Positions 1-7,462 of a stretch of 32,795 bases of DNA are shown piece by piece (positions within the stretch are counted from its first letter, which is position 1; each line of letters opens with the position of its first letter). The position numbers and the translations under genes are program-made. The notes below the pieces were generated by a model, which was not told the DNA's origin, did not search any database, and saw only the letters and a list, made by a program, of their open reading frames with translations. Source of the DNA: CAMAUF01 sp046152925 (GTDB lineage Bacteria; Chloroflexota; Dehalococcoidia; Tepidiformales; Tepidiformaceae); contig JBJXFX010000118.1 in assembly GCA_046152925.1 (NCBI GenBank), positions 1-32,795 of the forward strand, given 5' to 3'.

Positions 1-59
1 CGCAACTCCTGGACGCGGGTCTGGTCGGCCTCGATCAATACATACGCGCGGACAGCCAT
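1..59 (-). CDS. Lrp/AsnC-type ligand-binding domain protein, N-terminal fragment
   Basis: Only the first 19 codons are in the window; the gene runs off the left edge. The start ATG is at 59-57 on the minus strand. The peptide begins MAVRAYVLIEA and reads like the first beta strand of an AsnC/RAM effector-binding domain. There is no room for an N-terminal helix-turn-helix, so it is probably a stand-alone ligand-binding domain protein. A purine-rich GAGAGAGG sequence lies 6-13 nt upstream and could be the ribosome-binding site. It follows the radical SAM gene in the same direction, 55 nt away, with a small hairpin between them. The family call rests on a very short stretch. Confidence 0.5.
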   Translation of the reverse strand, partial: MAVRAYVLIEADQTRVQEL

Positions 60-85
60 CTCTGAACCTCTCTCTGCGAGCTCAG

Positions 86-102
86 CACCTCCGACGGAGG
101 TG
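86..102. repeat. Short perfect inverted repeat between radical SAM and AsnC-like genes
   Basis: Arms CACCTCC (86-92) and GGAGGTG (96-102) are perfect 7-bp complements around a 3-nt loop. The hairpin lies just after the radical SAM stop codon and before the next start on the minus strand. There is no T-run, so it is not a canonical intrinsic terminator. It could be an mRNA 3' end structure or an operator. Confidence 0.4.
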
Positions 103-114
103 TGGCGATCATCC

Positions 115-903
115 TCACCGGAACGGCCGCGGCAACTCGCCCCGTTCGAGCACGAGGCGATACTGCGCCTGGACGAGCCCAAGTGCATCTGCGAACGGGA
201 ACACGCGCCGCGACACCAAAAAGTCGTCTTCGCAGGCCAGTGGATGCCAAAAGACACCCTCTTGCGAGACCGTGACTTCGGGGACGAGGTCCGCGGCCCG
301 CAGCTCCACGCCCGCTTGCGAAAAGCCGCGCCGCGCGAGCGGGCGGACAAAGTGCGCCTCCGCTGGGATCCCGAGCGCGATCACGAAGGCGCGGGTTTCG
401 TCCAGGTAGGGCGCGTTGTGCACGGTCTCCGTCGTGCTGATGTGCACGTCGAATCCGAGCGCCTGCAGCTGGCCGACCCCCTCCACCGCCTTCGCCCAGC
501 TCCCCCGCCCGCGGATTGCGTCATGTGCTTCCGCGCACGGGCCGTCGAGGCTCACCTGAAACCGCACCGGGAGCCCGGCCAAGGACTCAAGCGCGGTCCG
601 CCGCGAACCCTGGAAGAGCATCGCGTTCGTCAGGACGGTCGTTTCCATCCGCTCGCTCGCTGCGCGCACGCGCTCCGCGATGTCGGGCAAGAGAAACGGC
701 TCGCCACCGGTGAGGAAGACCTCGCCAACGCCCGCCTCCGCCGCTTCGAGGATCAACCGCTTGTGTTGGACCAACGGGAGCGCGCGCCGTTCGGCGCGAG
801 GGCTTGATGAGGCGCAGCAGTAGCTGCACTGCAGGTTGCAGTCGAAGTTCGTGTAAATCCACAGCCGTGCTATGGCTTCAAGGTGACACTCGTCACTGAC
901 CAT
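115..903 (-). CDS. Radical SAM domain enzyme
   Basis: A 262-residue protein with the radical SAM signature: Cys22, Cys26 and Cys29 in a CX3CX2C motif that would bind the [4Fe-4S] cluster, and the SAM-contacting GGEP motif at residues 66-69. The rest fits a partial TIM barrel, and an SLDGP motif in the middle is typical of the PqqE/MoaA-like branch. The C-terminal region lacks the cysteine-rich SPASM cluster, so auxiliary clusters are unlikely. The substrate cannot be read from sequence. The start ATG is 6 nt after a TAGGCT hexamer and has no Shine-Dalgarno sequence, suggesting a leaderless transcript. An AsnC-like ligand-binding gene follows on the same strand and could be co-transcribed. Confidence 0.88.
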   Translation of the reverse strand: MVSDECHLEAIARLWIYTNFDCNLQCSYCCASSSPRAERRALPLVQHKRLILEAAEAGVGEVFLTGGEPFLLPDIAERVRAASERMETTVLTNAMLFQGSRRTALESLAGLPVRFQVSLDGPCAEAHDAIRGRGSWAKAVEGVGQLQALGFDVHISTTETVHNAPYLDETRAFVIALGIPAEAHFVRPLARRGFSQAGVELRAADLVPEVTVSQEGVFWHPLACEDDFLVSRRVFPFADALGLVQAQYRLVLERGELPRPFR

Positions 904-909
904 CGCAAC

Positions 910-915
910 AGCCTA
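910..915 (-). promoter_or_regulatory. Predicted -10 box (TAGGCT) of the radical SAM gene
   Basis: TAGGCT on the minus strand ends 6 nt before the start ATG at 903. A transcript starting 6-7 nt after the hexamer would begin at or next to the start codon. No conserved -35 is visible. Confidence 0.55.
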
Positions 916-1055
916 CGGTATCGTCCCCAACGCCGATTACCGGCGGATTACGGTCCGTCTGATTCCCCGTCCGCGCTCGCCCAGCCGCGACCGGCGCCCC
1001 GATGACGGGCCTTGGGCGCATGACGGCGCCCGCCCTCATGCTGCACGATGGTTCC

Positions 1056-1367
1056 ATGAACACCGAACCTATCCAGAAAAAGACCGGCTTCGGCGCGTGG
1101 GCGAAGCGTGTTTGGGCTGAAGGCAACCGCCGGCACGTCACTGTCGCCAAGGACGGCCGCAACCTGGTCGACCTGCCGCTGACCGCGGTAGTCCTCGGCG
1201 GCCTGCTCGCGCCCTGGGCCCTCGGGGGCGGCGCCGTCGTGGCGGTGGTCGCCGGCTGCCAAATCGGCGTGAACACCCCAGTCGGGGAGCCCTCGCAGTC
1301 TCCGCCGGAGGAGGAGCTTCCGGCGGACGCGCAGGCGTTGCCGGAAGCTCGCGAACTTCAGGACTAA
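1056..1367 (+). CDS. DUF4342 family small membrane protein
   Basis: A 103-residue protein if read from the ATG at 1056; in-frame ATGs at 1002 and 1020 would add unrelated residues. The first half has the layout of DUF4342: a basic helix ending in EGNRRHVTVAKDGRNL, then an LPLT motif and a hydrophobic Gly/Ala-rich segment (about residues 46-70) that should span the membrane. The last 30 residues are acidic and Pro-rich and look disordered. The family function is unknown. The stop overlaps the stop of the convergent DinB-like gene through the bases CTAA. Confidence 0.7.
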   Translation: MNTEPIQKKTGFGAWAKRVWAEGNRRHVTVAKDGRNLVDLPLTAVVLGGLLAPWALGGGAVVAVVAGCQIGVNTPVGEPSQSPPEEELPADAQALPEARELQD

Positions 1368-1837
1368 GCGACGCCCGCCGTCTTCAATGCGGCCTCAACG
1401 TGGCTCTTCTCATGGCCGATGAGGACGAACTCGAGCATGTCCCCGAGGGCCATTTCGTTCCCCTGGAAGTTGATCTTCTTCGCGAGATCGCCGGCGGTCA
1501 GCTTCTGCATCGCCATCCAGACGATGCCGTGCGCGGTGTTGAGCTCGATCGGGAGCATCCGCGCCTTCAGCGTCTTGAAGCTCTCGATGCCCTCGGCGTT
1601 CACGCCGTCCAGCGTCTCAAGGAAGTTCCCGAGCGAGCCAGTCTTGACGAGGCCCTCCATCATCTCGGGCGTCCGGTGGGCCGAGTCGATGATGTGGCGG
1701 AACGTGTCGGATGCCGACCAGCCGCCGCCCGCGGGCGCGCCATCGAAGTTGCCCTTAGCGGCCTGCGCAATCGCGGCCTCGCTCTTCATCCACTGGTCCT
1801 TGGCTGCGGCAATAAGGTCAGCCTTCGTGAGCGTCAT
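1364..1837 (-). CDS. DinB-fold protein (DinB/ClbS-like superfamily)
   Basis: A 157-residue protein predicted to form the four-helix DinB bundle. The metal-binding triad is visible: His48 in a TFRHIIDSAH segment and an HxxxH pair at His142 and His146 near the C-terminus. Family members are metal-dependent thiol transferases, isomerases or stress proteins; the substrate here cannot be assigned. A GAGGAG Shine-Dalgarno sequence lies about 6 nt upstream of the ATG, so unlike many neighbours this gene appears to be led by a normal 5' UTR. It converges on the DUF4342 gene with a 4-nt stop overlap. A second, distinct DinB-like gene lies at 22885-23370. Confidence 0.72.
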   Translation of the reverse strand: MTLTKADLIAAAKDQWMKSEAAIAQAAKGNFDGAPAGGGWSASDTFRHIIDSAHRTPEMMEGLVKTGSLGNFLETLDGVNAEGIESFKTLKARMLPIELNTAHGIVWMAMQKLTAGDLAKKINFQGNEMALGDMLEFVLIGHEKSHVEAALKTAGVA

Positions 1838-1930
1838 GGTGGTCTCCTCAATCGATCCTGGTTAGGTGGCCAACATTCTGACGGATCCGTTCGGCCTACG
1901 CGAATCACTGGCGAGCAGGACTCGCGCGCG

Positions 1931-1936
1931 TAGACT
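1931..1936 (+). promoter_or_regulatory. Predicted -10 box (TAGACT) of MFS gene at 1944
   Basis: TAGACT ends 7 nt before ATG 1944. No Shine-Dalgarno sequence is present. The position supports 1944 as the start over the in-frame GTG at 1866, because the longer reading would place the promoter inside the gene. Confidence 0.5.
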
Positions 1937-1943
1937 GCGGCCC

Positions 1944-3290
1944 ATGCCGGCCGAGGTTGCCACCAACATCCCGCCAGCGGCGCGTTTTCTCCCGAAGCGC
2001 CTCTTCTACGGCTGGTACGTCGCCATGGCCTGCGGCGTCTTGATGTTCGTCGGCGTTGGCGTTGGGTACTACGGCCTGCCGATCTTCCTCAAGCCCCTGC
2101 GTGTCGACCACGGCTGGTCGACGACCGAGGTCAGCTGGGCGCCAGCGATTTACTTCTGTGTCGCTGGCCTCACCGCCGCCCTCACCGGCCCAATCATCGA
2201 CCGCGCCGGGCCGATCCGGTTCATGGCCATCGGCACAGTGATCAACGCGATCAGCGGCGCGCTGATCGGCTTCGTCGACGAGCTGTGGCAGCTTTACCTC
2301 GTTTACTTCGTCTTCGCGGTGGCCTATGGGCTGTCGAGCGGAGTGGCCGTCCAGGCGATCATGACCCGCTGGTTCATCCGCAAGCGCGCCCTCGCGATGA
2401 GCATTTCGAGCACCGGCGTCTCGCTCGGCGGCGTCGTGATCGCGCCGGTCGCCGGCCTCCTGATTCATCAAGGCGGGCTCGAGCTCGCGACGCCGATCCT
2501 CGGCGGCCTCGTCCTCGTGGCGGGCTTGCCGGTCATCCTTCTCGTCCTGGCCTGGACGCCCCAAGCGATGGGTCTCGAACCGGATGGCCAAGCGCCATCA
2601 ACCGCCGACGCCGCCTCCCGCCGGCTCATGTCGACCCAGCAGCGCGCTTGGACGCGCCAGCAGGCGCTGCGCACCGTCTCCTTCTGGGCGATCCTCGCCG
2701 CCTTCCTCCTCGTGCTCATCGCCCAAACGGGCTACATCATTCACCAGGTCAGCTTCCTCGAAGAGAAGCTCGACTCGCGCACCGCCGCCGTCTCGACGAT
2801 CTCGCTCACCGCGTTTGGGAGCATCGTCGCCCGGCTGGTGGTCGGCATCTTCGCCGACGGCATCGACCGGCGCTGGCTCTCGGCCATCCTCTTCGCCATC
2901 CAGGGCAGTTGTGTGCTAGCGATCATCCACATCGACAACCACCTCGCCATTTGGGCCCTGACGCTGCTCTTCGGCTTCACGATCGGCAACGTCTATATGA
3001 TGCAGTCGCTGCTCGTCGGCGAAATCTTCGGGATGGTCTCGTTCGGCACGGTCTTCGGGCTCATCAGCTTCGCCGGCCAGACAGGGAGCGGCATCGGCCC
3101 AATCGGCATCGGCTGGCTCCACGACGTCAACGGGAACTACGAGCTTCCCTTCACCGTCACCGCGGCGATGACCTTCGCGGCGGCCGTGATCGTGCTCTTC
3201 GCCCGCCCCGCGGGCGAGCCCTCCCCTGCCGCCTCGACGGCGCGTGTCGACGGCCCGCGCGAAGCGGAAGGCGCGGCGGGCGGCCCGTGA
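1944..3290 (+). CDS. MFS transporter, oxalate:formate antiporter/monocarboxylate-like
   Basis: A 448-residue inner-membrane protein with about 12 hydrophobic segments. It opens with the FYGWYVAMACG motif typical of the OFA/monocarboxylate branch of the major facilitator superfamily and has a long loop between helices 6 and 7 around residues 210-240. A loop 2-3 motif reading GPIIDRAGP and a conserved-looking RWFIRKRALAMS segment also fit that branch. Likely cargo is a small organic acid, but specificity cannot be read from sequence. A formate channel and formate dehydrogenase lie 2-12 kb downstream, which makes a carboxylate role attractive but unproven. The start ATG at 1944 is chosen because it directly follows a promoter hexamer. 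Confidence 0.82.
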   Translation: MPAEVATNIPPAARFLPKRLFYGWYVAMACGVLMFVGVGVGYYGLPIFLKPLRVDHGWSTTEVSWAPAIYFCVAGLTAALTGPIIDRAGPIRFMAIGTVINAISGALIGFVDELWQLYLVYFVFAVAYGLSSGVAVQAIMTRWFIRKRALAMSISSTGVSLGGVVIAPVAGLLIHQGGLELATPILGGLVLVAGLPVILLVLAWTPQAMGLEPDGQAPSTADAASRRLMSTQQRAWTRQQALRTVSFWAILAAFLLVLIAQTGYIIHQVSFLEEKLDSRTAAVSTISLTAFGSIVARLVVGIFADGIDRRWLSAILFAIQGSCVLAIIHIDNHLAIWALTLLFGFTIGNVYMMQSLLVGEIFGMVSFGTVFGLISFAGQTGSGIGPIGIGWLHDVNGNYELPFTVTAAMTFAAAVIVLFARPAGEPSPAASTARVDGPREAEGAAGGP

Positions 3291-3316
3291 TCGCAACGTG
3301 AGGGAGCGGGCCAGCA

Positions 3317-3790
3317 CTAGGCCAGGATGTACGTATCGGCCCCGCTGTCAGGCAGAAGTTCGAACCGCTCCGCGTCCACGTCAATGGCCACGCCCAGCGC
3401 CTGCATCTCGACGACTCCAAAGAGCGGGCGGGCGTCGTCGGGCAGTTCCAGGCAGTTCACGATTCGCGAACGCCCACCGATGGTCACGCGAAGCAGACCG
3501 AAGACCCGGGCTTCTCCGATTCCTCGCGCCGTACGGATGGCCACCGTGTCTTGCACTGGAAGCCGGAGCTTGGCAATCACGGAGGCAGGCAGGCAGATCG
3601 ACGACGCTCCGGTGTCGAACAGGATGTCCAGGTCCATCTGGCGCTCGCGGGCCGGGCCCCATCCTGATGGCGCGACGCCGAGCACATCCAATGCGTTTTC
3701 CAGCCGTACCTCTCCAGTGACGAACCCCACGTCTTCACCGCGGCGCGGGATTCGGAGCGTCTTGGATCTATCCGCCACCATGAGCGCCAC
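3317..3790 (-). CDS. Retropepsin-like aspartyl protease domain protein
   Basis: A 157-residue protein containing one clan AA aspartyl protease domain. The catalytic motif DTGA is at residues 59-62 inside ILFDTGASS, and the later PLFGVVEMQALGVAIDV segment matches the hydrophobic-hydrophobic-Gly region that closes the retropepsin fold. With a single catalytic Asp it would have to act as a homodimer. There is no signal peptide or membrane anchor. The role is unknown; bacterial relatives are mostly uncharacterised. The start is read as GTG 3790, six nucleotides after a TAGGAT hexamer; ATG 3781 is an alternative. It converges on the MFS gene with a 26-nt gap. Confidence 0.75.
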   Translation of the reverse strand: MALMVADRSKTLRIPRRGEDVGFVTGEVRLENALDVLGVAPSGWGPARERQMDLDILFDTGASSICLPASVIAKLRLPVQDTVAIRTARGIGEARVFGLLRVTIGGRSRIVNCLELPDDARPLFGVVEMQALGVAIDVDAERFELLPDSGADTYILA

Positions 3791-3796
3791 GCTTCT

Positions 3797-3802
3797 ATCC
3801 TA
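3797..3802 (-). promoter_or_regulatory. Predicted -10 box (TAGGAT) of the aspartyl protease gene
   Basis: TAGGAT on the minus strand ends 6 nt before GTG 3790. There is no Shine-Dalgarno sequence, in line with a leaderless mRNA. The box overlaps the intergenic gap to the MFS gene at 3835. Confidence 0.5.
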
Positions 3803-3834
3803 CGCCATCGCGGCAGTGGCTTGTGATGCTCCTC

Positions 3835-5106
3835 TCAGTCCATCCGACGCAACACTGGCTGCACGACGAACGTCCCCAACGCAAGCAAGAACGTCAGCGA
3901 GCCCGCAATCGCGACCGTCGCCGGCGCGCCTATCACGTCCGCCGACGGCCCGGCCACGAGCGCGCCCATCGGCCCAAGCCCCATGAATCCGAGCGTGTGG
4001 ATGCCCATCACCCGCCCCATCAACTCTGGCGGCGTGTGCGACTGGATCAGCGCCTGGTTGAGGTTCATGTACAACGCCCCCGTGACTCCGAAGCACGCCA
4101 TAAGTGCCGCCGTCAACCAATACGCCGGCGAAAGCCCGATCCCGATGAAGACGAGCCCGCCCCCCATCAGCCCGAAGAGGAACAACCGCCCGCGCCGCTG
4201 CATGTTCGAGCGGGCGGCGAGCAACATCGAGGTTGCGAGCGATGCCACGCCCTGACCGGCGAACAAGAGGCTCGCACCGAGCGCTCCCGTGCGGAGCTCT
4301 TCCTTGGCGATCTTCGGCACGAGCGCAGTCACCGGCCCGATCACGATGAGCGAGCTGGCGACCACGAGCACGATCAAGACGCGGACGCCGGGCTCCCGCC
4401 GGATGAACCCGAAGCCTTCGCGCAGCTCGCGGGCGACGTTGCGCGCTTGGTTCGACGCCGTCGCCGGCAGCCGGAGAGGGATGAGCGCGACTAACCCCAC
4501 AGCGTAAATCGCCGACTGGACCGCGAACGCCGCGCCGATCCCGAAAATCGCGATCGCCGCCCCGCCGAGCGCCGGACCGATGATCTGGGCGGTGTTTTGG
4601 CCCATGCTCATCAGGATGATGCCGTTCATCAGCCGCGAACGGTCGACCACCGTGGGCAAGACCGCGGTCCGCACCGGCTGACCGAGCGCAACCGTCGCGC
4701 CCACCCCGGCCGCCAACGCCATCACGGCCCAGAGCGAGGCCGCATCCGTCCAGAGCAGCACGGCCACTGCCAGCGTCACCACCGAGGCGATCGCCTGACT
4801 CGCGAACAGCAACGCCCGCCGGTCGAAGCGGTCCGCCAGGATGCCGCATGGGATCGAAAGGAAGAAGACCGGGATGCCCAAAGCGAAGGCCACCGCCCCT
4901 GCCGCCCCCGAATCCGTGCTCAGCCTCAGCGCCAGCCAAACGAAGGCGAAGCGCTGCATGCCCTGATTGAGGTTGTAGCTAAAGGTGCTCAGCCAAAGGT
5001 AGCGGAACGGCCGCGACTGGAACGCGGAGAACGTCTCACGCCCAAATGCGGGAGAAGGTCGCTCTCCCGCGACCGCTGTTGCTTCAAGGGGCCGTCCTGT
5101 CGCCAC
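3835..5106 (-). CDS. MFS exporter (EntS/MFS_3-like)
   Basis: A 423-residue membrane protein with about 12 transmembrane segments. The N-terminal FSAFQSRPFRYLWLSTFSY segment and the GILADRFDRRALL loop are typical of the MFS_3 branch that contains the enterobactin exporter EntS and macrolide exporters. It probably expels a small lipophilic compound; no substrate can be named. The start is read as GTG 5106, six nucleotides after TAGGCT. It lies downstream of the formate channel on the same strand with a 109-nt gap and its own promoter, so it is probably not part of the formate unit. Confidence 0.8.
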   Translation of the reverse strand: MATGRPLEATAVAGERPSPAFGRETFSAFQSRPFRYLWLSTFSYNLNQGMQRFAFVWLALRLSTDSGAAGAVAFALGIPVFFLSIPCGILADRFDRRALLFASQAIASVVTLAVAVLLWTDAASLWAVMALAAGVGATVALGQPVRTAVLPTVVDRSRLMNGIILMSMGQNTAQIIGPALGGAAIAIFGIGAAFAVQSAIYAVGLVALIPLRLPATASNQARNVARELREGFGFIRREPGVRVLIVLVVASSLIVIGPVTALVPKIAKEELRTGALGASLLFAGQGVASLATSMLLAARSNMQRRGRLFLFGLMGGGLVFIGIGLSPAYWLTAALMACFGVTGALYMNLNQALIQSHTPPELMGRVMGIHTLGFMGLGPMGALVAGPSADVIGAPATVAIAGSLTFLLALGTFVVQPVLRRMD

Positions 5107-5112
5107 CGCGGG

Positions 5113-5118
5113 AGCCTA
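5113..5118 (-). promoter_or_regulatory. Predicted -10 box (TAGGCT) of MFS_3 gene, with weak -35
   Basis: TAGGCT on the minus strand ends 6 nt before GTG 5106. A TTGTGT hexamer lies 17 nt upstream of it and is a plausible -35 (three matches to TTGACA in the conserved half). This is one of few promoters here with any -35 candidate. Confidence 0.5.
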
Positions 5119-5215
5119 CGTCGCCCCGCCTCCGCACACAACTCGCCTGGCACGGCGCCCCCCTTGGCACACCAGGCAATCCCAAGGGAGATCGCTGACG
5201 CGAGCCTGCGCGGCG

Positions 5216-6076
5216 TCAGGCCCGGTCGTCGGCCCGCCAAAGATAGATCACCCAGTAGACGCCCCAAATGAGGACCGTCCCGCCGAGGATGTTCCCGACC
5301 GTCACCGGCATGAGGTTGGCCGCGAAGTCGAGCCAGCTCAGTTCCGCGACGGTCGCCGCCGGCAGACCGCTCGCCTCAACGGCCGACGGCTCTCCGCGGA
5401 GCATAATGCCCATCGGGATGAAGTACATGTTGGCGATCGAGTTTTCAAAGCCGGCCGTGATGAACGCCGTCACGGGGAAGATGATCGCGAGCAGCTTGCC
5501 TTCGAACGACCGGGCGCTGAGGCTCAGCCAGATCGCCAGCGCCACCAGCGCGTTGCAAAGGACCCCGAGCAGGAGTGCTTCGGTCCAGGACAAGTCCGCC
5601 TTCAAGACGGCCACCCGGATGGCGTTGCCACCGACCGCCGCCTGGCCCTGTTCCCAGTGGCCCGAGAGGCGGACCAGGACAGCCGTCGCAATCGCGCCGG
5701 TGAAGTTCCCCGCGTAGACGATCGCCCACGTTCGTAGCATGTTCCCGACGGACAGCCGCCGCGCCGCGACGGCCATGACCATCATCGTGTTCCCGGTGAA
5801 GAGCTCCGCTCCAGCCAGCACGACGAGGATGAGTCCGAGGCTGAACGCGAGCCCTCCAAGCATGCGCGTGGGGCCGAAGCCTCCAACCGAGCCTGTCGTG
5901 ACCACCGTGAAGAACATGGCGCCGAGGGCAATGAACGCGCCCGCCAGGACAGCAAGCATGTAGAGCTTCGGCGCCGGTAGGCTCGCCTTGCGCAGGCCAG
6001 CGGCCTCGCAGGCGCGCGCCACGTCCTGCGGGACGAGGAGGTCGACGGACGATCCCGGATCCTGGCGGCTCGGCAC
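5216..6076 (-). CDS. Formate/nitrite transporter (FNT) family channel, Asn variant
   Basis: A 286-residue protein with about six transmembrane segments and the FNT family layout. AELFTGN at residues 90-96 is the omega-loop signature; its Thr94 corresponds to FocA Thr91. The second signature reads GFENSIANM, where FocA has GFEHSIANM, so the central pore His (FocA His209) is Asn212 here. The family forms pentamers passing formate, nitrite or hydrosulfide across the inner membrane. Divergence from fdhD and the formate dehydrogenase genes, 77 nt start to start, argues for formate. The start GTG at 6076 follows a TACTGT hexamer by 8 nt. A neighbouring MFS gene lies downstream with its own promoter. 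Confidence 0.88.
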   Translation of the reverse strand: MPSRQDPGSSVDLLVPQDVARACEAAGLRKASLPAPKLYMLAVLAGAFIALGAMFFTVVTTGSVGGFGPTRMLGGLAFSLGLILVVLAGAELFTGNTMMVMAVAARRLSVGNMLRTWAIVYAGNFTGAIATAVLVRLSGHWEQGQAAVGGNAIRVAVLKADLSWTEALLLGVLCNALVALAIWLSLSARSFEGKLLAIIFPVTAFITAGFENSIANMYFIPMGIMLRGEPSAVEASGLPAATVAELSWLDFAANLMPVTVGNILGGTVLIWGVYWVIYLWRADDRA

Positions 6077-6084
6077 AACGAGAT

Positions 6085-6090
6085 ACAGTA
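6085..6090 (-). promoter_or_regulatory. Predicted -10 box (TACTGT) of the FNT channel gene
   Basis: TACTGT on the minus strand ends 8 nt before GTG 6076. No ribosome-binding site is visible. It lies 20 nt from the central CGTTAACG palindrome of the divergent region. Confidence 0.42.
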
Positions 6091-6110
6091 GGCTGCGGCT
6101 GCGGTCCTGG

Positions 6111-6118
6111 CGTTAACG
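6111..6118. promoter_or_regulatory. CGTTAACG palindrome midway between divergent formate promoters
   Basis: A perfect 8-bp palindrome with 20 nt to the FNT -10 box on one side and 22 nt to the fdhD -10 box on the other. This near-symmetric position overlaps where both -35 regions would fall and suggests a shared operator or activator half-site. The motif is short and no regulator gene is adjacent, so the assignment is tentative. Confidence 0.3.
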
Positions 6119-6140
6119 ACGCTAGCTCGCCTCAACCGTG

Positions 6141-6146
6141 TAGCAT
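6141..6146 (+). promoter_or_regulatory. Predicted -10 box (TAGCAT) of the fds operon
   Basis: TAGCAT ends 7 nt before GTG 6154. An ATG at 6145 overlaps the hexamer itself and so is an unlikely start. The operon would begin with a leaderless message. Confidence 0.5.
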
Positions 6147-6153
6147 GATCGGC

Positions 6154-6987
6154 GTGGAAAGCGGCCCCGTCGCGCAAGTGCACCAGGCGATCGCCGCCTT
6201 CCGCGACGGCCGTTGGACCGCCGGGGACGACACGGTGTCGGTCGAGGCGCCGCTCGAAATCCGCCTCGAAACGGACGCCGGCGAACAGCCGATCACCGTC
6301 ACGATGCGCACGCCGGGCCAGGATGCCGAGCTTGCCGTTGGCTTCCTCTTCGCCGAGGGCATCATCCAGGACCGGGCGGACATCACCGCCATCGCCTGTG
6401 GCGAACCGGACGCGCCTGAGGCGAACGTGATCCGCGTTCGCCTGCGGCCAGGCCTCAACCCCGCCCTCGAACGGCAAGCGCGCCTCTTTGTGACGAGCTC
6501 GTCCTGCGGCGTCTGTGGCAAGACCACACTGGACGCCGCGGCGCTCCCAGCCGCGGAACCCGCCGGCGAAGGGCCACTGCTCGACGCCACGGTCATCTGC
6601 TCCTTCCCCGCTCGCCTCCGCCAAGCGCAAGCACAGTTCGGGATGACCGGCGGGATCCACGCGACGGGCCTCTTCGAGCCGGACGGCACGCTGGTCGCCC
6701 TCCGCGAAGATGTCGGCCGCCACAACGCCTTCGACAAACTCGTGGGCTCGCAGCTCTTGGCCGGCGCCCTCGAAGCAGCCAGCCAGCGCATCGCCGTCCT
6801 CAGCGGCCGCGCGAGTTACGAGCTCCTGCAGAAGGCGCTCCAGGCGCGGATCCCCGTCGTCTGTGCGATTGGCGCCCCGTCGAGCCTCGCCGTCGCCGTC
6901 GCCGAACGGTTCCACATCACGCTGACCGGCTTCACCAAGGCGACCGGCTTCAATGTCTACACTGGCCGGGAGCGCGTCCGTGGCTGA
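6154..6987 (+). CDS. fdhD: Formate dehydrogenase accessory sulfurtransferase FdhD
   Basis: A 277-residue cytosolic protein of the FdhD/FdsC family, which passes sulfur from a cysteine desulfurase to the molybdenum or tungsten cofactor of formate dehydrogenase. The catalytic motif SSSCGVCG is present with Cys118 and Cys121. Other family landmarks are the AVGFLFAEGII segment, HATGLF and the REDVGRHNAFDKLVG block. The start is read as GTG 6154, directly after a promoter hexamer. It opens the operon, and fdsG begins inside its 3' end, so the two are probably translationally coupled. The gene order C-G-B-A-D differs from the fdsGBACD order of Cupriavidus necator. Confidence 0.93.
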   Translation: MESGPVAQVHQAIAAFRDGRWTAGDDTVSVEAPLEIRLETDAGEQPITVTMRTPGQDAELAVGFLFAEGIIQDRADITAIACGEPDAPEANVIRVRLRPGLNPALERQARLFVTSSSCGVCGKTTLDAAALPAAEPAGEGPLLDATVICSFPARLRQAQAQFGMTGGIHATGLFEPDGTLVALREDVGRHNAFDKLVGSQLLAGALEAASQRIAVLSGRASYELLQKALQARIPVVCAIGAPSSLAVAVAERFHITLTGFTKATGFNVYTGRERVRG

Positions 6988-7462
6988 GGGCCTCGCCTTC
7001 CAACCCTGGGACCCAACGGCCGCACGCGCGCTCGTCGATGGGCTGAAGCAGCTCCCTGGGGCGACGTTGCCGATCCTTCACGCGCTCCAAGAGACCTTCG
7101 GGTACGTCCACGACGATGCCATCTCGCTCATCGCTGAAGCGTTGAATCTCTCGCGGGCCGAGGTCGTTGGCGTCGTCCACTTCTACCACGACTTCCGTCA
7201 CGAGCCGCCGGCGAGGCACGTCCTCAAGGTCTGCCGCGCCGAAGCCTGCCAAGCAATGGGCTGCGAGGCCCTGACCCGACACCTCGAGGCCGCGCTCGAA
7301 ACGGCCATCGGGGGAACCTCGCCCGACGGCGCGGTCACCCTGGAAGCGGTCTATTGCCTCGGCAACTGCGCCCTATCGCCGGCGGTGATGCTCGACGGCC
7401 GCCTCATCGGTCGGGTCACTCCCGAGCGCGCAAAACCAATCGTCGCCACGGTGCGCCAGTGA
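6953..7462 (+). CDS. fdsG: NAD-dependent formate dehydrogenase gamma subunit (NuoE-like)
   Basis: A 169-residue subunit of the NuoE/24-kDa thioredoxin-like [2Fe-2S] family. The cluster ligands are visible as Cys94, Cys99, Cys135 and Cys139 (CX4C and CX3C). It would relay electrons near the FMN site of FdsB. The ATG at 6953 overlaps fdhD by 35 nt; GTG 6980, with GGGAG upstream and only an 8-nt overlap, is an equally possible start and would remove nine residues. Its stop overlaps the fdsB start as GTGA, a sign of coupled translation in one operon. Confidence 0.92.
   Translation: MSTLAGSASVAEGLAFQPWDPTAARALVDGLKQLPGATLPILHALQETFGYVHDDAISLIAEALNLSRAEVVGVVHFYHDFRHEPPARHVLKVCRAEACQAMGCEALTRHLEAALETAIGGTSPDGAVTLEAVYCLGNCALSPAVMLDGRLIGRVTPERAKPIVATVRQ

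Noticed and set aside
2285..3301. A 338-codon plus-strand frame in the MFS gene at 1944
   Set aside because: Frame-shifted reading of the transporter, Arg/Pro-rich with no recognisable feature.
3800..4939. A 379-codon minus-strand frame over the MFS_3 gene
   Set aside because: Same strand but a shifted frame relative to the real transporter; the translation is Arg/Gly/Ala-rich with no domain.
5784..6915. A long minus-strand frame linking the FNT gene region with antisense fdhD
   Set aside because: It is a different frame from FNT and antisense to fdhD, whose catalytic CGVC motif is intact.
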